The notes: generated by a model not told the origin, from the letters alone. Counted from the stretch's first letter, positions 46,477 to 53,424 are shown. The stretch is DNA of 64,000 nucleotides from an uncultured Coriobacteriaceae bacterium (GCA_944322305.1 CALUOP010000006.1:1-64000); one strand, 5' to 3'. Translations and numbers: made by a program.

Positions 46477-46541
46477 CACCGCGACCATGTACCCGGAACA
46501 ACGCAACCAGGGCCTTAAACGGCCCCAGAATCGAGGTTTGC

Positions 46542-46754
46542 ATGAAAGCAGGTTTCACGGGCCGCGTCGCCGAGGTGCGGCCCAACCACGGGATGCTCGC
46601 CGCCAACGGCGACGTGGTGAGCGCGACGGTGCGGGTCGAGGCCGGCGGGGTGGCCACTGCGGCGCGCCAAGTGTGCGAGGTGATCGCCGCGTGGCCGCAC
46701 GCCAAGGCGTGGGCCGGCAGGAAGGTGCACGTCACGGTCGAGGAGGTGGAGTGA
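46542..46754 (+). CDS. Small phage protein of unknown function
   Basis: The 70-residue protein starts MKAGFTGRVAEVRPNHGMLA after TCGAGGTTTG. It is mostly beta-strand-like at the N terminus (VSATVRVEAGG) and ends KVHVTVEEVE. It overlaps the next gene by one base. The 65 bases before it hold no gene. Confidence 0.6.
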   Translation: MKAGFTGRVAEVRPNHGMLAANGDVVSATVRVEAGGVATAARQVCEVIAAWPHAKAWAGRKVHVTVEEVE

Positions 46755-46999
46755 TGCCGAGCAGCTACCCGGACACCACGTACGCCGGCGACCCGCGGGC
46801 GCCGTGGAACGAGCCGGACGGCCGCGCGTGCTGCGAGTGCGCCCACTGGCACAGCATCGACGACGACCGCGGGATATGCGACGAGATGTTCGGGCGCGTG
46901 GTGTTTGCAGGCAAGCCGGACACGGGCATGCTCTGCGACGCTGCGGCGATGTGCGTGACCTTCGACGACGACGCGTGCGCCCGCTGGGAGGAGGAATGA
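46754..46999 (+). CDS. Cys-rich phage protein, possible zinc binder
   Basis: The 81-residue protein has CCECAHWHSIDDDRGICDE and further Cys at DAAAMCVTF and DDACARWEEE, giving seven Cys and two nearby His. The CxxCxxWH pattern occurs in small phage and host zinc proteins of unknown role. Translation is coupled to both neighbours (1-base and 4-base overlaps). Confidence 0.65.
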   Translation: MPSSYPDTTYAGDPRAPWNEPDGRACCECAHWHSIDDDRGICDEMFGRVVFAGKPDTGMLCDAAAMCVTFDDDACARWEEE

Positions 47000-47286
47000 G
47001 GCCCCGCGACGCGTGGCTGGGCCTTCTGGCCTTCGCCCTGTGGGTACTCGCCATGGTGGCGCTCGGCAGCATGTGCGGCTGCTCCGCCGCCGGCCCCGCT
47101 CCCGAGAGCGGCGTGATCCGCTACGAGGACGCCCGCTGCCCTGTGTGCGGGGCCCCGGCCATAGCCGACGCCGAGGACATGATGTGCAGCAATCCGGGGT
47201 GCCCGGCTAGGGGCTGGCCCCACGCGGTCGGGGACAGCGCGGCGGACGTGCTGAGACAGCTCGGATACGACTTCGTGGAGGGATAG
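46996..47286 (+). CDS. Membrane-anchored zinc-ribbon-like phage protein
   Basis: The 96-residue protein starts MRPRDAWLGLLAFALWVLAM, a membrane anchor (residues 7-30) followed by MCGCSAAG, which is close to but not a standard lipobox. The outer part has CPVCG and CSNPGC, a four-Cys ribbon. If exported, the ribbon would face the outside. It starts with an ATGA overlap. Confidence 0.65.
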   Translation: MRPRDAWLGLLAFALWVLAMVALGSMCGCSAAGPAPESGVIRYEDARCPVCGAPAIADAEDMMCSNPGCPARGWPHAVGDSAADVLRQLGYDFVEG

Positions 47287-47288
47287 GC

Positions 47289-47522
47289 ATGGGCGAGGCT
47301 TTCGACCCCGTGACGCGCCCGGCGCACTACGAGCTGCCGGGCGGCGGCGAGGCCAAGGACGTGATGCGGCAGGCGCTCGGGCACGAGGGGGCCTGCGCGT
47401 ACTGGCTCGGCTGCTCGCTCAAGTACCTGCTCAGGTACCGGGGCAAGGGCGGGCAGGAGGATCTGGCGAAGGCCGCGCAGTGCGTGGCCTACCTGGCTGA
47501 GGAGGAGTACGGCGATGAGTAG
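47289..47522 (+). CDS. DUF3310-like phage protein
   Basis: The 77-residue protein has DPVTRPAHYELPGGGEAKDV and YLLRYRGKGGQEDLAKAAQ, the pattern of DUF3310 (small all-alpha protein often encoded near phage nucleotide-metabolism genes). Its biochemical role is not established. It overlaps the next gene by 8 bases. Confidence 0.8.
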   Translation: MGEAFDPVTRPAHYELPGGGEAKDVMRQALGHEGACAYWLGCSLKYLLRYRGKGGQEDLAKAAQCVAYLAEEEYGDE

Positions 47523-48627
47523 CGACAAGGAAAAGGTTCTGGCGCGCCTCAGGGCATGCAGCGTCTTCGGGTGGCAGGCATTCGTGGACGCGCTCTTCGG
47601 CGACGGCGGCATCCACTCAGCGATGGACGCACAGCGGCGGCTCATAGAGCTGCTTGAGGGCGACCCTCTGCCGGAGGAGGATTGCGAGGCCCTGCGGTGG
47701 GTGCGCGAGCACGGCGGGCTGGAGGCGCTGAGACGGGACTTCCAGGATGCAGACAGCCGCCGCGTGGAGCTGTGCGCCTCGCTCGGCATCGACCTGGAGA
47801 CCGGGTGGAGCGACGCTATGGCAGCCATGCGCCCGCGCCTCATGCCCGAAGGCTACGAGTGGCCGCGCTACGAGGACGGCGAGCCGGTCATCCTATCGGA
47901 ATACGATCAGAGGCCCGAGACGATAAGCTGCGTGGCTTTCAATTTCCACGAGGCAGTGATCGACCACCGGCAGCCATTCGTGGAGATCAACACGACGCTG
48001 GTTCCCAACAGCAAGACCGTGATGCTCGACATGGGCGAGCACGTCAAGCGCCTCGCGCCCAAGGTGCTCGACGCGGACGGGGAGGAGATTTGCGTTGGGG
48101 ATACGGTGTGGACTCTCAGGGACGCACGTGAGCTTGAGGTCATCGGACTTTACCCGGAGCACAGCTACCCGGTCAAGGTAAAGGAGCGCAAGAACGGCGC
48201 GTACACCTTCTCGGGCATCGAACCGACCGATCTCACCCACCGCGCCCCCGTCCTCGCAGCGGACGGCGAGCCGCTGCGCGAGGGGGAGACGGTATGGAGC
48301 GTCGATTCCGGTACAAGGTACACGGTGGAGAAAATCACAGACGAGCTTATACCCATCAAATGCCGCATCGAGATGGGCTCTACGGTGTCACTATGCCCGT
48401 CACAGCTCACCCACGAGCGCCCCGAAAGCTGGGAGCGGCTGGAGGAGGACTGCGCCAAGAGCGACGTGGACTACTGCGCCGAGCGCGGATTGCTCGACCC
48501 GTCGTGCGACACCGTGGAGGGCGACGCGTCCACGCGCCACTGCACCGACTGCGGATGCACCTGCGGCGAGAAGATGGCCCGCGACCTCGTGCGCCGCGCG
48601 AGGGCGCTGGCGGAGAGGGGGCAGTGA
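47515..48627 (+). CDS. Phage protein with two tandem SH3-like repeats
   Basis: The 370-residue protein has a helical N-terminal half (residues about 1-170). Two similar units follow: VLDADGEEICVGDTVW...DLTH and VLAADGEPLREGETVW...LTH, about 65 residues apart, likely small beta barrels. The C terminus has CTDCGCTCGEKM. Proteins of this layout occur in prophages of gut actinobacteria, but I know of no assigned function. It is the largest of the small-gene block. Confidence 0.75.
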   Translation: MSSDKEKVLARLRACSVFGWQAFVDALFGDGGIHSAMDAQRRLIELLEGDPLPEEDCEALRWVREHGGLEALRRDFQDADSRRVELCASLGIDLETGWSDAMAAMRPRLMPEGYEWPRYEDGEPVILSEYDQRPETISCVAFNFHEAVIDHRQPFVEINTTLVPNSKTVMLDMGEHVKRLAPKVLDADGEEICVGDTVWTLRDARELEVIGLYPEHSYPVKVKERKNGAYTFSGIEPTDLTHRAPVLAADGEPLREGETVWSVDSGTRYTVEKITDELIPIKCRIEMGSTVSLCPSQLTHERPESWERLEEDCAKSDVDYCAERGLLDPSCDTVEGDASTRHCTDCGCTCGEKMARDLVRRARALAERGQ

Positions 48628-48893
48628 TGGCAGAGAAGCGACAAATCCAGTTCGAGCGTTACACGAACCTCCCGCTCGGCGGCAACTGGGCGGGCGAGTG
48701 GCCAGCATACGTTCTCGTACACCACGAGGGCTCTGTCGATGACGTCAGGTACGTGCCCGAGCGGAGGTGCCGCTACGTCTACGACAGGGAGATTTGCGCG
48801 TGGAGGTGCAGCGAGTGCGGTGGGCTTGAGCCCGTCGGCGACCACGTGAGCTATTGCCCGGACTGTGGCGCGCGCATCGTGGAGGAGGTCTGA
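48627..48893 (+). CDS. Zinc-ribbon phage protein
   Basis: The 88-residue protein ends with CSECGG and CPDCGARIVEEV about 15 residues apart, a classic four-Cys zinc ribbon. The N-terminal part (FERYTNLPLGGNW) shows no motif. It starts with a one-base overlap on the preceding stop. Possible nucleic-acid or protein binding. Confidence 0.7.
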   Translation: MAEKRQIQFERYTNLPLGGNWAGEWPAYVLVHHEGSVDDVRYVPERRCRYVYDREICAWRCSECGGLEPVGDHVSYCPDCGARIVEEV

Positions 48894-48894
48894 A

Positions 48895-49485
48895 ATGCCG
48901 ACTGACACCGAGCGCCGCGAGGTGGCGCGGAGGCTGCGGGATATCGACATAGACGATTTCTCATGCTACGCGCAGGAGTACGAAGCTCTCTGCAAGGCAA
49001 CAGGGCTAGGAGATTATGACACCGACTGGACGAACCGCCTCGCCGACCTCATAGAGCCGAGCTGCGACCGCGAAGCTCTTCTGGCGCTGGCGGGCGAGCT
49101 TGAGGAGGATGCGTGCGGGGAGTGGGAGCCGAAGGCGCAGGATACGACTACGGATAGGACTACGGATAAGACTAAATCCGATGAGATTAGTCTATCCGCT
49201 AGTCAGCCGTCCGGCTTCTACCGCTTCCCGGAGATCACGCACCCGAGCGCAAAGAACCTGTGCCGCACGCCTTTCGAGCAGGCGCAGAAGGTGATCGAGG
49301 AGGCCGTGGAGCTTTTCGAGGAGGCCAAGGCGGGAGATACGCGCCGCCGCGAGATGGGCGTCGAGTGCATGGACGCGATCCACGCCTGCGAGACGCTGCT
49401 GCGGCGCAACTTCTCGGACGAGGAAGTGGCCGGGCTGCGCGAGGCGTGCGAGGCCAAGAACCGCGCGAGGGGGTTCTATGGATAG
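48895..49485 (+). CDS. MazG-like NTP pyrophosphohydrolase
   Basis: The 196-residue protein has an N-terminal domain of unknown role. A repeat-coded linker (TTTDRTTDKTKSDE, coded by repeats of ACTACGGATA) follows. The C-terminal all-alpha domain has KVIEEAVELFEEAK, then ECMDAIHACE: the ExxE...ExxD metal motif of the MazG/dUTPase-like family. Such phage enzymes remove unusual nucleotides or adjust host (p)ppGpp-related pools. It overlaps the next gene by 8 bases. Confidence 0.75.
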   Translation: MPTDTERREVARRLRDIDIDDFSCYAQEYEALCKATGLGDYDTDWTNRLADLIEPSCDREALLALAGELEEDACGEWEPKAQDTTTDRTTDKTKSDEISLSASQPSGFYRFPEITHPSAKNLCRTPFEQAQKVIEEAVELFEEAKAGDTRRREMGVECMDAIHACETLLRRNFSDEEVAGLREACEAKNRARGFYG

Positions 49486-49678
49486 CGCCAGGCGCGCCCG
49501 GCTGCTCGCCGGCTTCGAGGAGTACGAGCGACGGCGCAGGGAGCGGCTGAGGCGCGCGCACCGCATCGACCGCCTGCGCAGGGGCGGGGCCTCGTGGGCG
49601 GCGGTGTCACGAGAAGTCGGGCTCAGCATCGGGACGTGCCGCAAGGAGCTTAATGCGCTCAAGGACGGGGAGATATAG
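49478..49678 (+). CDS. Small basic helix-turn-helix protein
   Basis: The 66-residue protein starts MDSARRARLLAGFEEYERRR. A very basic helix leads into an HTH-like part (GGASWAAVSREVGLSIGTCRKEL) resembling sigma region 4. It may be a transcription regulator of the following module. Its 3' end overlaps the convergent repressor by 20 bases. Confidence 0.65.
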   Translation: MDSARRARLLAGFEEYERRRRERLRRAHRIDRLRRGGASWAAVSREVGLSIGTCRKELNALKDGEI

Positions 49679-49913
49679 AGGGGTCGGCCGGGGTGTACGG
49701 CTCGGCGGAGAACAGGTAGTCGACGCTGACCCCGCCGAAAAGCTCACGTGAGATCCTCACCGCGTCGCCTATCGTGAAGTCTCCCGTCGCGTTGTTCATC
49801 CACTTGCTCACCGTCTCGGGCCGCCTGTCAACCACCCGGGCCAAATCTCGCTGGGTGATCCCATAGCGCTTCATCTCTGCGATAAGGTTCGGGTAGCGCA
49901 TCTTGCTTGGCAT
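49659..49913 (-). CDS. Second XRE-family repressor
   Basis: The 84-residue protein starts MPSKMRYPNLIAEMKRYGITQ and contains an XRE HTH (ITQRDLARVVDRRPETVSKW). ATG 49913 follows GAGGTGG; a longer upstream frame has no conserved residues. It is encoded against the main direction in the middle of the prophage and faces a strong promoter with an operator-like inverted repeat, so it probably represses the acidic-protein gene. This would be a regulatory circuit separate from the CI-like repressor. Confidence 0.85.
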   Translation of the reverse strand: MPSKMRYPNLIAEMKRYGITQRDLARVVDRRPETVSKWMNNATGDFTIGDAVRISRELFGGVSVDYLFSAEPYTPADPSISPRP

Positions 49914-50086
49914 AATTACCACCTCGGTTGATATGCTATCACAAATCAGCGTATCGGCGTCGACACGGCCCCGAGGGAAGCCTTGGGGCCCTTTTCGTAT
50001 CGTTGCCCCGCTTGCCGGCATCCTCGCGCCGCTCGCCGGCGTTTTCCCTCCGCCCGCCGCTAAATAGAAAACGCCTCATAAAACGG

Positions 50087-50120
50087 TTGCAACTTACAAC
50101 CATGTGTTGTATATTATAAC
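50087..50120 (+). promoter_or_regulatory. Strong promoter with overlapping operator
   Basis: TTGCAA (50087-50092) and TATATT (50110-50115) are 17 bases apart. TACAAC (50095-50100) and GTTGTA (50106-50111) form an inverted repeat around CATGT, lying across the spacer and -10. This gap is AT-rich unlike its surroundings. The repressor encoded leftward at 49913 is the obvious candidate ligand. Confidence 0.7.
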
Positions 50121-50174
50121 CAGCAAGAGGGGAAGCACAGAGGCAGGCCCCGAGAGCGAAAGAGAGGCTCAAAG

Positions 50175-50372
50175 ATGTTTGATTACCGGAATATCGAGCG
50201 CGAGGTCAAGGATTGGATCGCCTACCAGCCCGAGGAGTTCGCCGACGATTTCGACGTCGACGGCATCATGGACGAGCTGCGCGACATCGAGCCGGAGATC
50301 TCCTCGATCGACGACATCGATCCCGACGACTGGATGGACATCATTGCGCGCCACGACGTGAGCGGGAAGTAG
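50175..50372 (+). CDS. Small highly acidic phage protein
   Basis: The 65-residue protein, MFDYRNIEREVKDWIAYQPE..., contains roughly 23 Asp/Glu residues, several in runs (DDIDPDDW). It has its own regulated promoter upstream and a terminator right after, so it is made as a single-gene transcript. Small acidic phage proteins often mimic DNA or inhibit host factors (anti-restriction, anti-CRISPR), but no motif proves this. GAGAGGCTCAAAG precedes the ATG. Confidence 0.7.
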   Translation: MFDYRNIEREVKDWIAYQPEEFADDFDVDGIMDELRDIEPEISSIDDIDPDDWMDIIARHDVSGK

Positions 50373-50385
50373 TTTTAAGCAGCAG

Positions 50386-50414
50386 GGCCCTGCCTCCATG
50401 GCGGGGCCGTTTTT
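50386..50414 (+). terminator. Intrinsic terminator after the acidic-protein gene
   Basis: GGCCCTGCC (50386-50394) pairs with GGCGGGGCC (50400-50408) with one G-U pair, followed by GTTTTT. Classic form. Confidence 0.85.
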
Positions 50415-50431
50415 CGTTAGGGGAGGGCATT

Positions 50432-50764
50432 GTGACGCCTGCTGAATTCAAGTGCGCCCGGGAGATGATGGGTCTGTCGACTGCCTGGCTCGCGGCGAGG
50501 TGGGGGGTGTCCAACATGTCGGTGCAGCGGTGGGAGCGCAACCGCGCGCTCCCCAAGCCGCTGGATGGGGACGTGAGGGAAATGCTCGACGGGTTCCTCG
50601 GGAGGGTCGAGGAGGGAGCCGCCCGCTGCGACGGGTTGATAGAGGTGCCGCGCACCGACGCAGAGTGTCTCGGGGAGTACCCTTCCGCGTACTACCGGCG
50701 GATCGCGGCGCTCGTCGCCTTGCGCACGCACGGGGAGATAGTCTTCAGGGGCGATGGCCTGTGA
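50432..50764 (+). CDS. HTH-domain phage protein
   Basis: The 110-residue protein starts at GTG 50432 after GGGGAGGG with VTPAEFKCAREMMGLSTAWLAARWGVSNMSVQRWERN, a clear XRE-type HTH. It is probably a regulator. Its stop overlaps the next start (GTGA). Confidence 0.8.
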   Translation: MTPAEFKCAREMMGLSTAWLAARWGVSNMSVQRWERNRALPKPLDGDVREMLDGFLGRVEEGAARCDGLIEVPRTDAECLGEYPSAYYRRIAALVALRTHGEIVFRGDGL

Positions 50765-51519
50765 GCACGGAGCGGTGGAGGCCCGTCGAGGGGTGCGAGG
50801 GCTCGTACGAGGTCTCGGACGCCGGGCGCGTGCGATCCGTCGACCGGGTCATCAACGGCAGGACGAGGCTCGGGAGGATTCTCAAGCAGCACCCGACCAA
50901 GCACGGCGGGTACCTTGTCGTCAAGATATCCATGGACGGCAAGGGCTCGAACAAATACGTCGCGCGACTCGTGGCGAGGGCGTTCGTGCCAAACCCCGAC
51001 CTCCTGCCGGACGTGAGGCACCTTAACGGCGACGTCCTGGACAACCGGGCGGAGAACCTGGAGTGGGCGGAGAGGAGCACCAACGACGCCGAGAGCTGGT
51101 CGGGCAGGCGGTCGAGGCCCGTGGTCAGGAGCGACGGGGCGACCTTCCCGAGCGCGACGGCCGCGGCAAGGGAGGTCGGCGTGTCGCCCGCGTCCGTTGC
51201 GGCGTCGTGCAGGCGCGGCGGAGTGTGCCGCGGCTACCGCTTCCGCTACGCAGACGACGAGGAGGGGCGGCCGGAGGCGCGCGAGGGCGATTGGTCGCCG
51301 CGGTACGCCGGGCGCGTCGAGCGATTCTCGGGCGAGAAGATGACCCGGGCCATGCGTGAGCGCGGCGTGCTGGTCACCGACATGGCGAGGGCGACTGGGA
51401 TCTCGGAGACCACCTTGTACGCCGTGCGGTCGGGCAGGGTCAAGCCGACCGAGCGAACGGCGTGGAGGATAGCGAGGCACCTTGGCGTCAAGCCTGAGAG
51501 CCTTCTCGAGGACGAATAG
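50761..51519 (+). CDS. NUMOD4-HNH endonuclease fused to a C-terminal XRE HTH
   Basis: The 252-residue protein begins at GTG 50761 with ERWRPVEGCEGSYEVSDAGRVRS (NUMOD4). An HNH_3 core (RLVARAFVPNPD, VRHLNGDVLDNRAENLEW) and a NUMOD1-like region (SATAAAREVGVSPASVAASC) follow. The last ~70 residues (MTRAMRERGVLVTDMARATGISETTLYAVRSG) form an XRE HTH, an unusual fusion. The nuclease Asn-His region reads VRHLNG. It is translationally coupled to the preceding HTH protein. Confidence 0.85.
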   Translation: MSTERWRPVEGCEGSYEVSDAGRVRSVDRVINGRTRLGRILKQHPTKHGGYLVVKISMDGKGSNKYVARLVARAFVPNPDLLPDVRHLNGDVLDNRAENLEWAERSTNDAESWSGRRSRPVVRSDGATFPSATAAAREVGVSPASVAASCRRGGVCRGYRFRYADDEEGRPEAREGDWSPRYAGRVERFSGEKMTRAMRERGVLVTDMARATGISETTLYAVRSGRVKPTERTAWRIARHLGVKPESLLEDE

Positions 51520-51544
51520 CCGCCGCCTCTGGGCGGCGGTTTTT
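51520..51544 (+). terminator. Intrinsic terminator
   Basis: CCGCCGCC (51520-51527) pairs with GGCGGCGG (51532-51539) around a short loop, followed by TTTTT. It begins right at the HNH-HTH stop and ends the middle region. Confidence 0.9.
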
Positions 51545-51582
51545 ATGCGTCGCATCAAGCATAGAAACCATACACCCATGCC

Positions 51583-51616
51583 TATAATGTATAATTCCAC
51601 CTATACTGCTTGGAGG
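51583..51616 (+). promoter_or_regulatory. Late-regulator promoter and ribosome site
   Basis: Two overlapping TATAAT boxes (51583-51588 and 51590-51595) stand in an AT-rich stretch after the terminator, with no good -35, so an activator may be needed. GGAGG at 51612-51616 is an ideal ribosome site seven bases before codon ATC 51624. Confidence 0.55.
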
Positions 51617-51623
51617 TGGTCTT

Positions 51624-52085
51624 ATCACTGCGCGCGAATACTTCGAATCGGCCAAAGCGGCCCAGCGCCGCATAGACGGCGTGCTCGCCCGCCTGCGATC
51701 CATGCGCGAGCGCGAGGGGGTGCGCGCCCAGGGCTACGAGGCCGTTGGCCGCGGCTCGGGCCACAGCGACCCCATGCGCCGCACGGACGAGCGCATCGAC
51801 GCCGAGGCTCGAGCCCGCGACGAGCTGGCCGCCCTCGAGGCCGAGGTGGAGGACGCGCGCGCCGTTTGCCGCGGAATCCGCGCGGCCAACCCGCTGCACC
51901 CGCTCTGGGGCGACGCCCTGGAGCTTCACTACGTGGAGCTGCTGCCGTGGGACGAGGCGGGCGGGTACTGCGGAGTGACCGGCGACGGCATGCGCCGAGC
52001 CTCCTACGCCGCCCTAGACTGGGTCGACATGGTGGGCATAGCCGCCGCCCGCGAGGGTTGCGGGCAGGCCGCGCTCGCGGTGTGA
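51624..52085 (+). CDS. RinA/ArpU-like late regulator, apparently starting at ATC
   Basis: The frame reads (I)TAREYFESAKAAQRRIDGVLAR..., resembling DUF1492/RinA/ArpU family regulators that begin M-T-A-K/R-E-Y and switch on phage late genes. The family-like start coincides with ATC at 51624, seven bases after GGAGG; the first ordinary start codon in frame is GTG 51681, which would cut off this conserved start. From ATC the product is 153 residues, with a C-terminal HTH-like helix pair. ATC/ATT starts are rare but known. A sequencing error cannot be excluded. Confidence 0.7.
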   Translation: MTAREYFESAKAAQRRIDGVLARLRSMREREGVRAQGYEAVGRGSGHSDPMRRTDERIDAEARARDELAALEAEVEDARAVCRGIRAANPLHPLWGDALELHYVELLPWDEAGGYCGVTGDGMRRASYAALDWVDMVGIAAAREGCGQAALAV

Positions 52086-52100
52086 GCAGGGCAAAAATAT

Positions 52101-52152
52101 ATTAAACAGATTTAATAATATCATTGCTTTAACCCTTAAACTGGTTTAATAT
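52101..52152. promoter_or_regulatory. hicA promoter with palindromic operators
   Basis: TTGCTT (52124-52129) and TAATAT (52147-52152) are 17 bases apart. TTAAACTGGTTTAA (52136-52149) is a perfect palindrome in the spacer, and TATTAAACAGATTTAATA (52100-52117) is a second one upstream. HicB-type antitoxins with a DNA-binding domain bind such repeats to autoregulate. Confidence 0.7.
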
Positions 52153-52176
52153 ATAACCATAAGGAAAGGAGGTGTG

Positions 52177-52347
52177 ATGAAGCGGCGAGACTTGGTCAAG
52201 ATCCTCGAAGAGAGCGGATTCGTGTCCGTCGGCGGGACGAAGCACGAAGCGTTCTCAAACGGCTCTGTGCTGGTTCGAGTGAAGCGCCATCGCGAGATAC
52301 CAGACCAGATAGCCAAGAGGATCCTCCGCGAGGCCGGGCTGAGATAG
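52177..52347 (+). CDS. hicA: HicA toxin
   Basis: HicA is a small dsRBD-like mRNA interferase. The 56-residue product, MKRRDLVKILEESGFVSVGG..., has the family pattern GGTKHEAF with the catalytic His and ends VKRHREIPDQIAKRILREAG. AAGGAAAGGAGGTGTG gives a very strong ribosome site. hicB follows 53 bases later; the gap has a short hairpin (GGCCC/GGGCC type). Confidence 0.9.
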   Translation: MKRRDLVKILEESGFVSVGGTKHEAFSNGSVLVRVKRHREIPDQIAKRILREAGLR

Positions 52348-52400
52348 GCCCGGCCCTCCGGGGCCGTCGCTTCCATCACGCGATGAGAGAAGGAGACGAC

Positions 52401-52847
52401 ATGCTGTATGTTTGCGAGTTCGAGTTCTTCAGGGACGACGGATGCGTGTTGGCCGTTCCATGCAACGGGATGGGGGAGGGCACGTTCGGCGACGACCTGG
52501 AGGACGCCGTGACGAGCGCCGCTGACTGGTTGGGCGGCGTGGTCGAGGACTGCTTGCTCGGGCTCGGCGAGCTTCCGCCTATGGAGTTCGGATACGAGCC
52601 GGAGCACGGCGGACGCATCATAGCGGTGGCGGTCGAGCGCGACCTTTCCGACGTCCCCGCGATGACCGCGACGCGCGCCGCCGAAGAGCTCGGCGTCAGC
52701 GTAGCGCGCGTGTCCCAGCTTGCGAAAGCCGGGCTCCTAAGGGGATGGAAGGACGGCAACCGGCTGATGGTGTCCAACGATTCCGTGGAAGCCAGGAAAA
52801 GGGACGCTCCGAAGCCCGGAAGGCCCCGTGAGAAGGCTTTGGCCTAG
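52401..52847 (+). CDS. hicB: HicB antitoxin with C-terminal HTH
   Basis: The 148-residue product has the HicB RNase-H-like domain (MLYVCEFEFFRDDGCVLAVPC...GDDLEDAVTSAADWL). A C-terminal region includes ATRAAEELGVSVARVSQLAKAGLL, a helix-turn-helix of the AlpA/MerR-like kind. It should neutralise HicA and repress the pair through the palindromes upstream. AGGAGACGAC precedes the ATG. The pair sits as cargo between late regulator and packaging genes, and may stabilise the prophage or exclude other phages. Confidence 0.9.
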   Translation: MLYVCEFEFFRDDGCVLAVPCNGMGEGTFGDDLEDAVTSAADWLGGVVEDCLLGLGELPPMEFGYEPEHGGRIIAVAVERDLSDVPAMTATRAAEELGVSVARVSQLAKAGLLRGWKDGNRLMVSNDSVEARKRDAPKPGRPREKALA

Positions 52848-52885
52848 GGTACAATGACACAAGACGCTCGCCGCGTCGTCGCACC

Positions 52886-52916
52886 GCCCCCGGCAATCCC
52901 GCCGGGGGCTTTTTTT
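52886..52916 (+). terminator. Intrinsic terminator after hicB
   Basis: GCCCCCGGC (52886-52894) pairs perfectly with GCCGGGGGC (52901-52909), followed by seven T. Very strong. Confidence 0.95.
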
Positions 52917-52939
52917 CATGCCCCGCCCCGGCTCCTCGA

Positions 52940-52989
52940 TTACCACCCTTTACCACCTATTACCAGCTGTTGCCACCTGTTACCTGCCC
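52940..52989. repeat. Five tandem 10-base repeats before the packaging genes
   Basis: Five units stand exactly 10 bases apart: TTACCACCCT, TTACCACCTA, TTACCAGCTG, TTGCCACCTG, TTACCTGCCC. Consensus TTACCACCTG. The period equals one helical turn, so all copies face the same side. They are located just after a strong terminator and about 120 bases before the HNH gene that leads the packaging genes, a place where a packaging (cos/pac) or regulator site would be expected. Confidence 0.75.
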
Positions 52990-53025
52990 CTCCTCGGCCA
53001 ATCTGTGCCACTATAGGGTCAGCGA

Positions 53026-53093
53026 GACGCGGCGATCACCTCCAAGCGACAAGCCGCGTCGCGTGTGCAGGGGCCGCATGTGCGGCCCTTTCT
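53026..53093. repeat. Inverted repeat and hairpin upstream of HNH-terminase genes
   Basis: GACGCGGC (53026-53033) is repeated inverted at 53053-53060. It is followed by GGGCCGCATGTGCGGCCC (53071-53088), whose 8-base arms stand around two bases, then TTT. These structures may be part of a packaging site or end a short transcript. The 264-base gap 52849-53112 holds no other gene. Confidence 0.6.
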
Positions 53094-53112
53094 CATGGGC
53101 GGGGGAGTGCGC

Positions 53113-53424
53113 ATGAGCGCGTACGGCAGCAGGTACTCCAAGAACGGCAGCAGGCGGCGCAAGATACGGGCCCGCCTCCTGGCGTCGTCGGACACCTGCG
53201 CAATATGCGGCCTCCCCATAGACAAGGCCCTGCGCACCCCAGACCCCATGAGCGCGGAGGTGGACGAGATAGTGCCGGTGTCGCTTGGCGGTGACCCGCT
53301 CGACATCCGCAACTGCCAGCTCGTCCACCGCATCTGCAACCAGCGCAAGGGCAACAAGATAGCGTACACGGCCGGCGGCGAGCCTTCGGCAATCGCCAGC
53401 GTGCGCGCGTCGCAGGGCTGGTAG
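53113..53424 (+). CDS. Packaging-associated HNH endonuclease
   Basis: The 103-residue protein has CAICGLPID, DEIVPVSLGGDPLDIRNCQLVH and HRICNQRKGNK, a standard HNH nuclease with zinc-binding Cys. In HK97-like phages an HNH protein encoded next to terminase is needed for cutting DNA during packaging. The start at ATG 53113 follows GGGGGAG. Confidence 0.9.
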   Translation: MSAYGSRYSKNGSRRRKIRARLLASSDTCAICGLPIDKALRTPDPMSAEVDEIVPVSLGGDPLDIRNCQLVHRICNQRKGNKIAYTAGGEPSAIASVRASQGW

